A DNA stretch of 64,000 nucleotides from Acetivibrio sp964564015. Its GTDB lineage: Bacteria > Bacillota > Clostridia > Acetivibrionales > Acetivibrionaceae. The notes under the pieces were generated by a model. The model was not told where the DNA came from. It did no database searches and saw only the letters and a program-made list of their open reading frames with translations. Shown here piece after piece: positions 9,710 through 19,177 of the stretch (the stretch's first letter is position 1; every line of letters starts with the position of its first letter). The translations under genes and the position numbers were made by a program. The stretch lies in assembly GCA_964564015.1 (NCBI GenBank), contig CAZLZR010000006.1, positions 1 to 64,000 of the forward strand, given 5' to 3'.

Positions 9710-9738
9710 AATAAAAGCCAGTTCGACATGAACTGACT
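9710..9738 (-). terminator. terminator of a small independent transcript upstream of panB
   Basis: A 9-bp stem AGTCAGTTC / GAACTGGCT with a 5-base loop, followed on the minus strand by TTTTATT. secF already has its own terminator at 9941-9974, so this second one appears to end a separate short transcript. Confidence 0.65.
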
Positions 9739-9778
9739 TTAAACAATCAATATAAGTATTGAACGTCTATAAAACCAA

Positions 9779-9859
9779 TCAATCCTGTCCCTGTCCAACC
9801 TGGATCAAAGCAGTAGCAACAATATTAAAATCATATTTTTTCGTCACTGTGCAGTTCAT
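9779..9859 (-). CDS. possible 26-residue peptide within a small transcript
   Basis: The minus strand reads ATG to TGA giving MNCTVTKKYDFNIVATALIQ plus VGQGQD. It lies between a promoter-like pair (9900-9929) and a terminator (9710-9738). No Shine-Dalgarno sequence precedes the ATG, so the transcript may instead be a small RNA of about 180 nt. I do not recognise the peptide; it could also be a gene remnant. Confidence 0.25.
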   Translation of the reverse strand: MNCTVTKKYDFNIVATALIQVGQGQD

Positions 9860-9899
9860 AACGATACTGCCATATTGTTAAAAAAATGTTACCACAAAA

Positions 9900-9929
9900 A
9901 GTATAAAAAATCAATATATTTATTTTCAA
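9900..9929 (-). promoter_or_regulatory. sigma-A-type promoter for a small transcript
   Basis: On the minus strand TTGAAA (9924-9929) and TATACT (9900-9905) are 18 bases apart. They lie just after the secF terminator and before the stretch that ends at the 9710-9738 terminator. Transcription would start near 9893. Confidence 0.45.
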
Positions 9930-9940
9930 GTTACACAAAA

Positions 9941-9974
9941 CAAAACCCGAGGAGAAATCAATCTACCCTCGGGT
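9941..9974 (-). terminator. terminator of the secD-secF transcript
   Basis: Stem ACCCGAGG / CCTCGGGT (9945-9952, 9967-9974) followed on the minus strand by TTTGTTTTG. It lies 20 bases after the secF stop. Confidence 0.85.
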
Positions 9975-9993
9975 TTGACTATAAACAATTTTA

Positions 9994-10950
9994 TTATGCT
10001 TTTGCAGGCTTTGAAGCCAACTTTCTCTTTGCCTGCCATTCCTTTAGCATTACCCATACAGGGCTTGCTATAAATATGGTTGAATATACACCGCTTATCA
10101 TACCAACTAAAAGTGGTAATATAAACTCCATGATAGAATCTATTTTGTTATACCATGCAAATGCAAAGAGAATCAGTACACACATTCCTGTAGTTGCAGC
10201 AGTATTCAGCGTACGACTCATTGTCTGAGCGATACTCTTATTTGTAAGTGACGCAAGACTTTCCTTCCTGAGCAGGGTACCATTTTCTCTTATTCTGTCG
10301 AATATAACAATGGTATCATTCAAGGAATAACCAAGAATAGTCAGTATCGCTGCTATAAAGGATTCGTTAACAGGTATTCTAAATACCGCATATAAAACCA
10401 GCATAACACCAATATCATGCACTAACGCAAGTACTGAAGCAAATCCTGCAAGAAGACCATTCATTGCATTAAACCTTACCCATACATAAATCAACATTAA
10501 TACGCAAGCAAGGAAAACTGCCAGCATACTTTTTCCCGATAATTCCTTACTCATGGAAGCATCCACATCTCTCAAGCCAATTTTTGCTCCCTCTTTAACT
10601 TTAAACTCCTTGCTGATTGCACTGACAAGATTATTGTACTCTTCTTCTGAAAGTTTGCCTTCTGAAGATACACTCAGTACAAGAAGATCAATTCTTTCAT
10701 TTCCTTTACTTACATCAAAGGTATATGAATGTTGCGCATTTACAACTTTACCCGTAGCTTCTTTTGCAATTTCTTGAGCCTTATTGGTATCGATATTCTG
10801 ATCAGTCACTTGAATTTCAACAAGAGTTCCTCCCTGAAACTGAATATCTAAATTAAAACCACCATTAACTATAAAACCAATTATGCCAATCAGGAAAATC
10901 AATCCTGAGAGAGCAAAGAAATATTTCTTTTTACCTATAAAATCAAACAT
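9994..10950 (-). CDS. secF: protein translocase subunit SecF
   Basis: It is the second half of the SecDF membrane complex that uses proton motive force to help pull exported proteins through SecYEG. It has an N-terminal transmembrane helix, a periplasmic-type domain (IQFQGGTLVEIQV) and a cluster of five helices with GYSLNDTIVIFDRIREN and the C-terminal TM6. Length is 318 aa. Its ATG overlaps the secD stop by 8 bases, which implies coupled translation. Confidence 0.96.
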   Translation of the reverse strand: MFDFIGKKKYFFALSGLIFLIGIIGFIVNGGFNLDIQFQGGTLVEIQVTDQNIDTNKAQEIAKEATGKVVNAQHSYTFDVSKGNERIDLLVLSVSSEGKLSEEEYNNLVSAISKEFKVKEGAKIGLRDVDASMSKELSGKSMLAVFLACVLMLIYVWVRFNAMNGLLAGFASVLALVHDIGVMLVLYAVFRIPVNESFIAAILTILGYSLNDTIVIFDRIRENGTLLRKESLASLTNKSIAQTMSRTLNTAATTGMCVLILFAFAWYNKIDSIMEFILPLLVGMISGVYSTIFIASPVWVMLKEWQAKRKLASKPAKA

Positions 10951-12280
10951 TGACTTTGCCTCCCTTCACACCATACAACCAAGTGTTTTTTGCAAATTTT
11001 AAACTTGATACTGCCTGAAGCAAAGTTTTTGATATGGATATACAAGTTACAAAGTTTAACAATACTCCAAGAGCCAAAGTAAAGGCGAAGGACTGTATAG
11101 GTCCGGTACCAAAGAAATAAAGTACACCTGCCGCAATCAAAATAGTAATATTTCCGTCAAATATAGCTGTAAAAGCTCTATCAAATCCAACATCAATGGC
11201 TGCTTTCACAGTCTTGCCGGATCTTATTTCCTCTTTAATTCTTTCATAAATTATAACGTTTCCGTCAAGGCTCATGCCTATCGTCAGTATGATACCCGCA
11301 ATACCAGGCAATGTAAGAGACATATGGGAATATGCTATAACCATAATCTGTGCCACTATAGCAAATATAAAAGCTATATCCGCAATAATTCCTGGCAATC
11401 TGTAATAGAGCAATATATATAAGCCAACCAGAATCAAAGCTACCAAACCTGCAAGTATAATTACGTCAAGTGCGCTCTGACCAAGTATTGGACTTATTTG
11501 TTCGAGGTCTTTTGCTACTAGCTTGAATGGAAGAGCACCGGCATTTATTGTGTCAGAAAGTTTTTTCGCTTCCTTTGCAGTTTCTTCCACAGTAGAACCT
11601 GTGACAGAAATTGTTGCACTGTCCTTACCACTTATTTTCTCCTGCACATTTGGTGCAGAAATAAACTGATCGTCCATAAATATGGCTAAGGGCTTTCCTA
11701 CAAGTCTTTCTGTTGCTGTTTCAAATTTCTTTGCACCTTCATCGCTCAAATGCAATCTAACAATCGTTCTACCTGTTCTTTGATCTAGTTCAGGTTCTGT
11801 GGTTACTATATCATCACCCTTTAGTACGATTTTATCATCTAAAGGAAGATAATCGCCATTTTCATCTAACTTATTAGGGTCAACTTCCCTGAAGGTCAAC
11901 ATTGCTGTCATACCTATCTCTTCTATCGCATCTCTTGGATCCTGCTCAACCTGTCCAACCTGATAAGGTATTTCCAAAACTATTCTCTTGTTTGCTTTTT
12001 CCAACAAAAGGGTTTTGTCATAAATCCTTTTATTGTTCAATCTGTTTTCTATTGTCTGTCTTGCTGCTTCCATCTGTGAATCAGTAGGATTCGCGCCTTC
12101 TTCAGCCGTTAATACAGCTCTTATTCCTCCTCTGATGTCAATTCCGTACCTGATATTTGCTTCTACGTTTTCAATATTAACTCCCGTCCCTGGAATTTGA
12201 AGCCCTGCTAAAGCAATATAGGTCATAATACCTATAATGATAATCAGCACAATGGACTTAACTCCGTAGTTGCCTTTCAT
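10943..12280 (-). CDS. secD: protein translocase subunit SecD
   Basis: It is the first half of SecDF. After one N-terminal helix come the extracytoplasmic P1 domain (RYGIDIRGGIRAVL) and the P1 head, then five helices with GMSLDGNVIIYERIKEE. The ATG at 12280 is chosen because AAGGGGG lies upstream and the protein then begins MKGNYGVKSIVLI. A longer frame to 12349 adds an unlikely leader. The protein is 445 aa. Confidence 0.96.
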   Translation of the reverse strand: MKGNYGVKSIVLIIIIGIMTYIALAGLQIPGTGVNIENVEANIRYGIDIRGGIRAVLTAEEGANPTDSQMEAARQTIENRLNNKRIYDKTLLLEKANKRIVLEIPYQVGQVEQDPRDAIEEIGMTAMLTFREVDPNKLDENGDYLPLDDKIVLKGDDIVTTEPELDQRTGRTIVRLHLSDEGAKKFETATERLVGKPLAIFMDDQFISAPNVQEKISGKDSATISVTGSTVEETAKEAKKLSDTINAGALPFKLVAKDLEQISPILGQSALDVIILAGLVALILVGLYILLYYRLPGIIADIAFIFAIVAQIMVIAYSHMSLTLPGIAGIILTIGMSLDGNVIIYERIKEEIRSGKTVKAAIDVGFDRAFTAIFDGNITILIAAGVLYFFGTGPIQSFAFTLALGVLLNFVTCISISKTLLQAVSSLKFAKNTWLYGVKGGKVNV

Positions 12281-12386
12281 CTGTAAAATTCCCCCTTTTT
12301 CATCTTGTCCACATGAAGATATTATATAACTATAAAATTTGCTCGTCAATAAAAATCAGCTTTTCAAATATGTTATTTTAAGGTTT

Positions 12387-13052
12387 TTATAGCAAGTGAG
12401 TTCCATTTATTATAAGCTGAAACTTTAACCCCAAAAATTCCGCTGCTCTTCTGTTCATCGTCATACGAACCAGAAATATTTCGAAATAATCCATTACAGG
12501 ACAGATATCAGTATCTATGTGCAATTCAAGCACCGCAATCTTCTTTTCCTTGTCAACATAAATCTTTGAACTGTCAACAGCATAGTTTACTCTGTCATGA
12601 ATATCAAAAGTAGCTATGTCATTATTTCTTACCCTCGTCCGGTGAACATCGGATTTATCCGCAAGTATCAATGCCGCCGTCAATGTGCTTACGGCACCTC
12701 CACTTCCCTCATCATGATGACCTATTGCCAGCATAATTTCAGCCGCTTCCCTTATATCCATCCCGATTTTGACCAGTATCTGATACGCAAGAATAGCTCC
12801 ATAATGAGCATGATCCACTCTATTGACTGCATTACCTATATCATGAAGAAAACCGGCAATCCTGGCGAGCTCAATTTCTCGCTCCCCAAAGCCAAGAGTC
12901 TTCAAAATATCACCCGCAACGCTTGACACCAAACCCACATGCCTGAAAGAGTGCTCGGTATAACCCAATTCAGCTAGCTGCTTGTCCGCTATTTCAAAAA
13001 GTGCTTTTACTTCCTCATTTTTTTTGAGATCATCCAAAGTAATAATCCCCAT
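12387..13052 (-). CDS. HD-superfamily phosphohydrolase
   Basis: This 221-residue soluble HD-domain protein has the ligands His38 (FRHVGLV), His69-Asp70 (FLHDIGN) and a late acidic residue in LADKSDVHR. HHDEGSG lies between them. The substrate is unknown; relatives act on nucleotides or cyclic nucleotides. GGAGG precedes the ATG. It lies 49 bases downstream of scfB, which may be coincidence. Confidence 0.8.
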   Translation of the reverse strand: MGIITLDDLKKNEEVKALFEIADKQLAELGYTEHSFRHVGLVSSVAGDILKTLGFGEREIELARIAGFLHDIGNAVNRVDHAHYGAILAYQILVKIGMDIREAAEIMLAIGHHDEGSGGAVSTLTAALILADKSDVHRTRVRNNDIATFDIHDRVNYAVDSSKIYVDKEKKIAVLELHIDTDICPVMDYFEIFLVRMTMNRRAAEFLGLKFQLIINGTHLL

Positions 13053-13100
13053 ATAACAATCCTCCGCAAACTTCAGATTAACAAAAGATCATACTATTCC

Positions 13101-14447
13101 TTACATCCCCTGGGACTTTATCCAAAGAGCACATTCCACCCTCTTTTTCTCTAGCTCACAACCAACTTTATAAGGAATATTTATGTCGTTATTAAACTGA
13201 TAGGCATTTGCTGCACAACCGCCGCTGCAATAAAACTTTGCCCAACATTTACCGCATTCTTCCTTTGTATAGACATTAGATCCTTTGAATTGCTCCTGAA
13301 TTTCAGTATTTACTATTCCTTCCGCAACATTACCCATTTTAAAATCACTGTTGCCAACGAACTGATGGCAAGGGTATATATCGCCTTCAGGCGTTATTGC
13401 AACGTACTCATGACCTGATCCGCAACCCCTGAGCCTCTTAACAACACATGGTCCCTGGGACAGATCCAACATGAAGTGAAAGAAATTAAATCCCTTTCCT
13501 TCAGCTTTACGTTTAACAAACTCTGAAGCTAGCTTCTCGTACTCTTCAAACAGCACCGGCAAATCTTCTTCTCTCAGATCATAGCCCGAATCCTTTGCCG
13601 CAACCACAGGTTCAACGGATATTTGTTTAAATCCTTCATCGGCAAGGTGAAGTACATCTTTGGAGAAATCAAGGTTTTCTCTCGTGAAGGTACCACGCAC
13701 ATAGTATTTGTCCTGTCCCCTTGAATCGGCCATATCCTTTATTTTGGGCATTATATCACTATAGCAACCTGTACCGTCAACTCTGTACCTCATTTTATCA
13801 TTAACTTCCTTGCGGCCGTCAACGCTTAAAACTACATTTTGCATATTTTCATTCAAGTAAGTCTTGATTTCTTCATTCAAAAGTAATGCGTTAGTAGTCA
13901 ATGTAAACCTGAAATTCTTGCCGTATTCCTTTTCCTTGGATTTTGCATAGGCTACAATTTCCTTAACAACATCAAAGTTCATCAAAGGTTCGCCGCCAAA
14001 AAGGTCAATTTCAAGGTTCTTCCTGTTCCCGGATGCCTCTATTACAAAATCAATAGCCTTCTTACCTACTTCTGCCGACATCATGGATCTTTGACCACCA
14101 AAATCACCGGTTGAAGCAAAGCAATACTTGCATCTCAAGTTACAGTCGTGGCTTATGTGAAGACAGAGTGCTTTGACAACAGGTTTTTTATCCCACAGGG
14201 TAAATGTGTCCTTGTAAAAATCTTCGGAAAAGAGCATTCCTTCTGCCTTTAAGCTCTCTATATCCTTAATTGCTTCTCTGACCTCTTCACTTTTATACTT
14301 TGATGAAAGCAGCTCTACAATTTTCTCTTCTGTATTATTTTCATAATGTTCCAGTACATCATAGGCAACATCATCAAAAATATGGACAGAACCGCTATTC
14401 ACATCAACAACAATGTTTGTTCCAAATAATGAAAACTTGTGAATCAT
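13101..14447 (-). CDS. scfB: radical SAM maturase of the SCIFF peptide
   Basis: It forms thioether crosslinks in the adjacent six-cysteine peptide. An N-terminal peptide-binding (RRE-like) region is followed by the radical SAM cluster Cys102-x3-Cys106-x2-Cys109 in DCNLRCKYCF. The C-terminal SPASM region has more cysteines (LRGCGSGHEYVAITPEGDIY, CHQF, CGKCWAKFYCSGGC) that bind two auxiliary [4Fe-4S] clusters. Length is 448 aa. The closest characterised enzyme I know is CteB of C. thermocellum. TAAGGAG precedes the ATG. It lies downstream of scfA, past a terminator hairpin. Confidence 0.95.
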   Translation of the reverse strand: MIHKFSLFGTNIVVDVNSGSVHIFDDVAYDVLEHYENNTEEKIVELLSSKYKSEEVREAIKDIESLKAEGMLFSEDFYKDTFTLWDKKPVVKALCLHISHDCNLRCKYCFASTGDFGGQRSMMSAEVGKKAIDFVIEASGNRKNLEIDLFGGEPLMNFDVVKEIVAYAKSKEKEYGKNFRFTLTTNALLLNEEIKTYLNENMQNVVLSVDGRKEVNDKMRYRVDGTGCYSDIMPKIKDMADSRGQDKYYVRGTFTRENLDFSKDVLHLADEGFKQISVEPVVAAKDSGYDLREEDLPVLFEEYEKLASEFVKRKAEGKGFNFFHFMLDLSQGPCVVKRLRGCGSGHEYVAITPEGDIYPCHQFVGNSDFKMGNVAEGIVNTEIQEQFKGSNVYTKEECGKCWAKFYCSGGCAANAYQFNNDINIPYKVGCELEKKRVECALWIKSQGM

Positions 14448-14476
14448 AGTTAATCTCCTTAATACTTATAATAACT

Positions 14477-14510
14477 AAAAAGTGAAAGGCGTAACCTTCC
14501 TTTCACTTTT
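14477..14510 (-). terminator. intra-operon terminator between scfA and scfB
   Basis: A perfect 12-bp stem AAAAGTGAAAGG / CCTTTCACTTTT with a 9-base loop lies between the peptide gene and its maturase. On the minus strand it is followed by TAGTT, not a long T run. Partial termination here would give more peptide mRNA than maturase mRNA, as is common in RiPP operons. Confidence 0.7.
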
Positions 14511-14549
14511 GGTTATAACTATTGATTAATCATTTGCTAAACTATCAGC

Positions 14550-14690
14550 TTAGTTTTTTTCACAGCTCTGATTTGCAACAGTACATGAAGTTTTGCAAGC
14601 TGACTGGCATGAAGTCTGGCATTCGCCGCAACCGCCCTTTTTCAAGCTGTCTTTTAATGTTGAGCCATTTATAGTCTTAACATGTTTCAT
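14550..14690 (-). CDS. scfA: SCIFF ribosomal peptide precursor (six cysteines in forty-five residues)
   Basis: This 46-residue precursor begins MKHVKTINGSTLKDSLKKGG and ends in a core with six cysteines at 21, 24, 28, 32, 36 and 43. The leader is the one conserved across clostridia. Cys32 and Thr37 fall at the positions reported to be joined by a thioether in C. thermocellum CteA (established knowledge, recalled). The ATG at 14690 has GGGGGG upstream. A longer frame to 14744 is not needed. The mature product and role are unknown for the family. Confidence 0.95.
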   Translation of the reverse strand: MKHVKTINGSTLKDSLKKGGCGECQTSCQSACKTSCTVANQSCEKN

Positions 14691-14810
14691 CTTATTTCCC
14701 CCCATTGTTAAATTTACAGCCCATATTATAGCACATAAAATCAATCTTGGAAAGAGAAATATTTAGTTCTGGGCTTTTACAAATGTGAAGAAACACAAGC
14801 ACCATTCGTT

Positions 14811-15722
14811 CTAAGAAAATCTTAAATCTTCCACTAATTTATTAAAGTACTCGGGAGGCTCAGCATTAATCTCCATGTACTCATTCTTAACAGGATGAAC
14901 AAAGCCGAGGGTTTTAGCATGAAGTGCCTGCCCACCTATATCATATTTGTCCTTTTTCTTACCGTAAACGGTGTCACCGATAATAGGATAACCTATATAG
15001 GACATATGAACCCTTATCTGATGGGTTCTGCCTGTTTCCAGCTTTACTTCAATCAGGGTTGCATCCTTGAATCTTTCAAGTACTTTGAAATATGTAACAG
15101 CTCTTCTTCCGTTGTTTGTATTGACAGCCATCTTCTTTCTGTCCACAGGATGCCTTCCGATAGGAGCATCTATCTTTCCCGAATCTTCCCTTATAATCCC
15201 GTGAACCAACGCAATATAAACCCTGTTAATATCGTGTTCCTTGAGTTTTGAAGACAACTTTTCATGAGCCTCATTGCTTTTTGCAACCACAAGTACTCCC
15301 GAGGTGTCCTTATCTATCCTATGGACAATACCTGGCCTTATCACCCCGTTTATACTTGACAAACTGTCTCCACAGTAGCCCATCAACGCATTTACCAACG
15401 TACCTGAGTAGTTGCCGACGGCCGGGTGCACAACCATACCCTTGGGCTTGTTTACCACCAAGACATGCTCATCCTCATACAAAACCGGAATATCAATACT
15501 TTCAGGAGTTATATCCAGCACTTCGGGCTCAGGAATTCTAACTGTTATATCATCCTTGGCCCTGACCTTATAATTTGACTTCACAATGGAACCGTTCACC
15601 AGAACAAGACCATCGCCTAGCAACTTCTGTATGTATGAACGGGAATATTCCTTTATCCTGCCTGAAATCCAGGCATCTATTCTCACTCCATTTTCCTCTG
15701 ATATCAATTTTATCTCTTCCAT
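14811..15722 (-). CDS. 23S rRNA pseudouridine synthase, RluD family
   Basis: It isomerises uridines in ribosomal RNA. An S4 RNA-binding domain covers about residues 12-75 and is followed by the catalytic domain with Asp137 in HRIDKDTSGVLVVAK. KLETGRTHQIRVHM is the usual RluA/RluD motif. Length is 303 aa. It lies next to lspA, the same order as in many Firmicutes (lspA-rluD). Confidence 0.93.
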   Translation of the reverse strand: MEEIKLISEENGVRIDAWISGRIKEYSRSYIQKLLGDGLVLVNGSIVKSNYKVRAKDDITVRIPEPEVLDITPESIDIPVLYEDEHVLVVNKPKGMVVHPAVGNYSGTLVNALMGYCGDSLSSINGVIRPGIVHRIDKDTSGVLVVAKSNEAHEKLSSKLKEHDINRVYIALVHGIIREDSGKIDAPIGRHPVDRKKMAVNTNNGRRAVTYFKVLERFKDATLIEVKLETGRTHQIRVHMSYIGYPIIGDTVYGKKKDKYDIGGQALHAKTLGFVHPVKNEYMEINAEPPEYFNKLVEDLRFS

Positions 15723-15797
15723 ACTTTTACCTATCTTTCCAGTGCATTTTAATATCCGTACAAAATCTTATTTTTCATCATCTTATTTTTAATCATT

Positions 15798-16277
15798 TTA
15801 TTTCTCATCGGGTTTTTCCGCAACAACCTTATCTTCCTTCATAACAAACAAAATGTAACAGGACAAAAGTATGGTGCCTATTACTATAAAAGAATCGGCA
15901 ACATTAAAAGTAGGAAAAATGTAGGATCCGAAATGGAAATCTAAAAAATCCACCACTCCACCTTTCCTAAAAGCCCTGTCTATAAAATTACCAATTGCTC
16001 CACCCAGCACCATCGAAAGGGATATGCTGTACATCCTGTTTTTGGACTTGTATAACATATATCCAATCGCTATTGATACCACAATTGTAATTGGAATTAA
16101 GAAAGCCTTTCCATTTTGAAAAATTCCCCAGGCCGCACCGGTATTCTGGTGATGTGTGAGGTAAAAAAAGCCATTAATTACAGGCTTCAATTCTCCATAA
16201 CCTATACTATTAATTACTACATACTTGGTCAATTGATCCAATCCGATTATTGCTAAAATTATTAACGCCCAAATCAT
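15798..16277 (-). CDS. lspA: lipoprotein signal peptidase LspA
   Basis: This membrane aspartic peptidase removes the signal peptide of diacylglyceryl-prolipoproteins. It has four transmembrane helices, the NTGAAWG motif, and two catalytic aspartates in GNFIDR and FNVADS. Length is 159 aa. AAAGGA precedes the ATG. Its neighbour upstream encodes a lipoprotein that would be a substrate. Confidence 0.95.
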   Translation of the reverse strand: MIWALIILAIIGLDQLTKYVVINSIGYGELKPVINGFFYLTHHQNTGAAWGIFQNGKAFLIPITIVVSIAIGYMLYKSKNRMYSISLSMVLGGAIGNFIDRAFRKGGVVDFLDFHFGSYIFPTFNVADSFIVIGTILLSCYILFVMKEDKVVAEKPDEK

Positions 16278-16387
16278 AATTTATCCTTTACCTTTCCATA
16301 ATTTCTATCATTGACAGCTAAAATTATAAATATTTATTAAATTATTGTAAAGCAAAAATCTCTAAACCCTATTGCCCATGTATAAGG

Positions 16388-18046
16388 TCATGTCAACGGA
16401 ATATACCATTTGGTCATATCGAAGTATTTATTCCATAAATGGGGCGCAAATTCTCCCTTTAACCTCTTGCTATAGATTACGGCATCATTGTAAAAATACA
16501 GTCCAAGGCACGGAACATCCTTATTAATTAACTCCTTAAGGGTAGTGAAATATGCTTTTTTAGCCGATTCATTCCGCTCCCCGATTACCTTTTTTAGATA
16601 TTTGTCAACATCTTCGTTCTTATAACCGGAAATATTAAGGGTCCCCGCTTCGGAGGAATACATAAAAGACATATCCGGAACATTTGCTACCGTGCAGCCT
16701 AACAAAACCATATCAAATTTCTTTTTGTTTATATTCTTAAATTCATCATCCCAACTCATTTCCTTAACAGTAAGTTCTATACCTATTTCCTTGAGTTGCG
16801 CTTTTATTTCATTTGCAACCTTGATTCTTGTGGCATTGTCGTTATTAACAAGCATCTCCAGTTTAAGGGAAGTTTTCACACCGTTAATTCTATTATAAAG
16901 AATGCCGTTCTCTTCTTTCCAACCGCTATCCTCCAAGAGTTTCTTTGCCAGTTCCTTATCCGCATTATAATAAACAGCTTTCGTATCATTAAGCCATGTA
17001 TCGGGTAAAACAGGCAAATCAGATGCAACAGCCTCTCCGGGCATTAGGTCATTTATGATTTTAGTCTTGTCAACCCCATATGCTATAGCCTGTCTCACTT
17101 CGGTTAATTTCAGTATTTTATTTGACATGTTAAATGCAATATACTCATACTCGTTGCTTGTATACCTTTTAAGCACAATATCGGATCTACCGCTGTATTT
17201 TGACCACCAGGTTCTATCAATTGCCAGAAGATCTGCATCGCCTCCCTGAAAAGCAGCTGCAATGCTCTTGGTTTTATCAAATACACGAATATTTATCTCC
17301 TCAATGTAAGGTAAAGCCAATGCATTCGCATCCTTTTTATTGGCCTGCCACCATTTATCATTGCTTGTGAGCTTAATGTGACTACCCACCTTGTATTCCA
17401 CAAATTTGTATGGTCCTGTTCCAACGGGACTATTGTTTTTTGCCGAAGTAGTCAAATCTTCTCCGTCATACAAATGTTTGGGAATTATCGGAAAAGTCAT
17501 TAATTCAGCTGTAAATGAGTCCGGATTTTTAAGAATCAACTTAAACGTATTTGAGTCAGCTGCTGCAAACGTAATAATATTATCCAGATTTTTCCTATAA
17601 GAACTGCCAGGACTGCTGATTATGGAATTAACCGTAAACTCCACATCCTCAGCGGTAAAAGGCATGTTATCATGCCACAATATATTTTCCTTTAAATAAA
17701 ACGTCCAAGTCAACCCATCAACCGAGACTTCCCACCTGTCAGCAAGAACAGGCACAGCCTTTTGATTCTTATCAATAGAAACAAGACTTTCATATACAAA
17801 TCCTGAGTAATCCCTGACATACAAATTATTTGTCAATATCGGGTTTAAAGTATCGGGTATTGTAGAATAAAGCTTTAATACCCCTCCTTTTACAGGTCCT
17901 GTATCTATAACATCATCCTGACTGTTTAAAAAATTATATTCCTTTTCCTCCTCAACATTTTCATTCCCAAGGCTTAATGCGCCACAGGAAGTAAATAAAA
18001 TGCCTGCAAGTATAGTAATTATCACAATCAATACTTTTTTATTCAA
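16388..18046 (-). CDS. oligopeptide ABC transporter substrate-binding lipoprotein
   Basis: It belongs to the extracellular solute-binding family 5 (OppA/DppA type). The N-terminus is a lipoprotein signal with the lipobox ending FTSC, so it is anchored to the outer face of the membrane. Typical motifs are TIPDTLNPILTNN, WTFYLKENILWHDNMPFTAEDVEFT and the C-terminal WNKYFDMTKWYIP. Length is 552 aa. It starts at TTG with AAAAGGGAG upstream. No permease or ATPase genes are nearby, so it either works with a transporter encoded elsewhere or has another role. Confidence 0.88.
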   Translation of the reverse strand: MNKKVLIVIITILAGILFTSCGALSLGNENVEEEKEYNFLNSQDDVIDTGPVKGGVLKLYSTIPDTLNPILTNNLYVRDYSGFVYESLVSIDKNQKAVPVLADRWEVSVDGLTWTFYLKENILWHDNMPFTAEDVEFTVNSIISSPGSSYRKNLDNIITFAAADSNTFKLILKNPDSFTAELMTFPIIPKHLYDGEDLTTSAKNNSPVGTGPYKFVEYKVGSHIKLTSNDKWWQANKKDANALALPYIEEINIRVFDKTKSIAAAFQGGDADLLAIDRTWWSKYSGRSDIVLKRYTSNEYEYIAFNMSNKILKLTEVRQAIAYGVDKTKIINDLMPGEAVASDLPVLPDTWLNDTKAVYYNADKELAKKLLEDSGWKEENGILYNRINGVKTSLKLEMLVNNDNATRIKVANEIKAQLKEIGIELTVKEMSWDDEFKNINKKKFDMVLLGCTVANVPDMSFMYSSEAGTLNISGYKNEDVDKYLKKVIGERNESAKKAYFTTLKELINKDVPCLGLYFYNDAVIYSKRLKGEFAPHLWNKYFDMTKWYIPLT

Positions 18047-18152
18047 ATTTTTTCGCTCCCTTTTAAGGATGTATATTATCGCCTGACTTCTCCACAGTAT
18101 TTTGGTCTCTTAGTTGAGCTTCAAAATACTATAAGTGAAAAAGTTGAGTTTC

Positions 18153-18992
18153 TTACTTCTTAAGCTGCATAATTGCTGAAAGAGTGCCCGTTTTTCCGTT
18201 GTCTCCTCTATGTGAAAAGAAAATATCATTGTTACATTTGGTGCATATTTCACTTTTTACAATCTTATTTTTCCTTAACCCTTCCCATTCAAGATTTCTT
18301 TCAATTATTCCAGGAAGGTTTATAAACCATTTATCCTGTACCTTTTCACAAAACTCGCCGCACCAATTAAAAGTACTAATGAATTGAAGATATACCTCCT
18401 CACCCACTTCAAAACAGCACTGACCAATTGAAGGTCCGACTGCTGCTTCGATGTCAGAAGGATCGCAGCCATATACTTCCCTCATTTTTATAACAGCTTC
18501 CTTTGAAATTTCTTTCAGTGTGCTTCGCCAGCCCGAGTGGACAAGTGATATAACTTTCTTTACCGGATCAAACAAAAATACCGGCACGCAATCGGCATAA
18601 AAAGTAACAAGAGCCACATCCGCAACATTTGTCATCAAGCCATCAATACCAATAATATCACTTTGTCTGTAAATCCCCTTGCCTCTGTCATTTTCATCAA
18701 CAATCCTTATTTTATTGTCATGAACCTGATTTGAAAGAACCATATTTTGTGTGTCAACACCCAAAACTTCAGCTATTCTTTTATAGTTTTCTTCAACATT
18801 TTCCCTTTTGTCCTTTTTATTTAAGGCCATGTTCAGTGATTCGTACTCTCCAACGCTAACTCCACCTCTTCTGGTTGTAAAGCCATGAATAAGCCTATCA
18901 GAATATTTATCAAGGCTGTTAAACCGGATGTATTCAACACCGTTTTTTTCAGTGTATATTATGTTTGGGTTGGACTGAAATCTTTCTTCCAA
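18153..18992 (-). CDS. pgeF: YfiH/PgeF-family multicopper-type purine nucleoside phosphorylase
   Basis: This is the laccase-domain (DUF152/YfiH) family, now known to include purine nucleoside phosphorylases and peptidoglycan editing factors. Metal-binding His and Cys are seen in VHSGWRSTLKEIS and GPSIGQCCFEVG, and the N-terminal motif is HGFTTRRGGVSVGEYESLN. The start is placed at TTG 18992 because AGGAGGG lies 8 bases upstream. An ATG at 19028 is possible but lacks such a site. The protein is 279 aa. Confidence 0.85.
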   Translation of the reverse strand: MEERFQSNPNIIYTEKNGVEYIRFNSLDKYSDRLIHGFTTRRGGVSVGEYESLNMALNKKDKRENVEENYKRIAEVLGVDTQNMVLSNQVHDNKIRIVDENDRGKGIYRQSDIIGIDGLMTNVADVALVTFYADCVPVFLFDPVKKVISLVHSGWRSTLKEISKEAVIKMREVYGCDPSDIEAAVGPSIGQCCFEVGEEVYLQFISTFNWCGEFCEKVQDKWFINLPGIIERNLEWEGLRKNKIVKSEICTKCNNDIFFSHRGDNGKTGTLSAIMQLKK

Positions 18993-19125
18993 AATTATGT
19001 CCCTCCTGATTGCGTTGTTATTTTTCATAAAAAATCATACCATACATTATTACTATTCACAATATAAGGTATACTTTCCCAACGCGTTAAAAATGCCTCA
19101 GAAAACACAAAGACAAATAAACTAA

Positions 19126-19158
19126 AACGCCCTGTGATTTACAATCCTCATGGGCGTT
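19126..19158 (-). terminator. terminator after the PilZ gene
   Basis: Stem AACGCCC / GGGCGTT (19126-19132, 19152-19158) followed on the minus strand by TTAGTTTATTT. It lies 20 bases past the stop at 19178. Confidence 0.75.
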
Positions 19159-19177
19159 CTGAATCTTTTAATTATTC

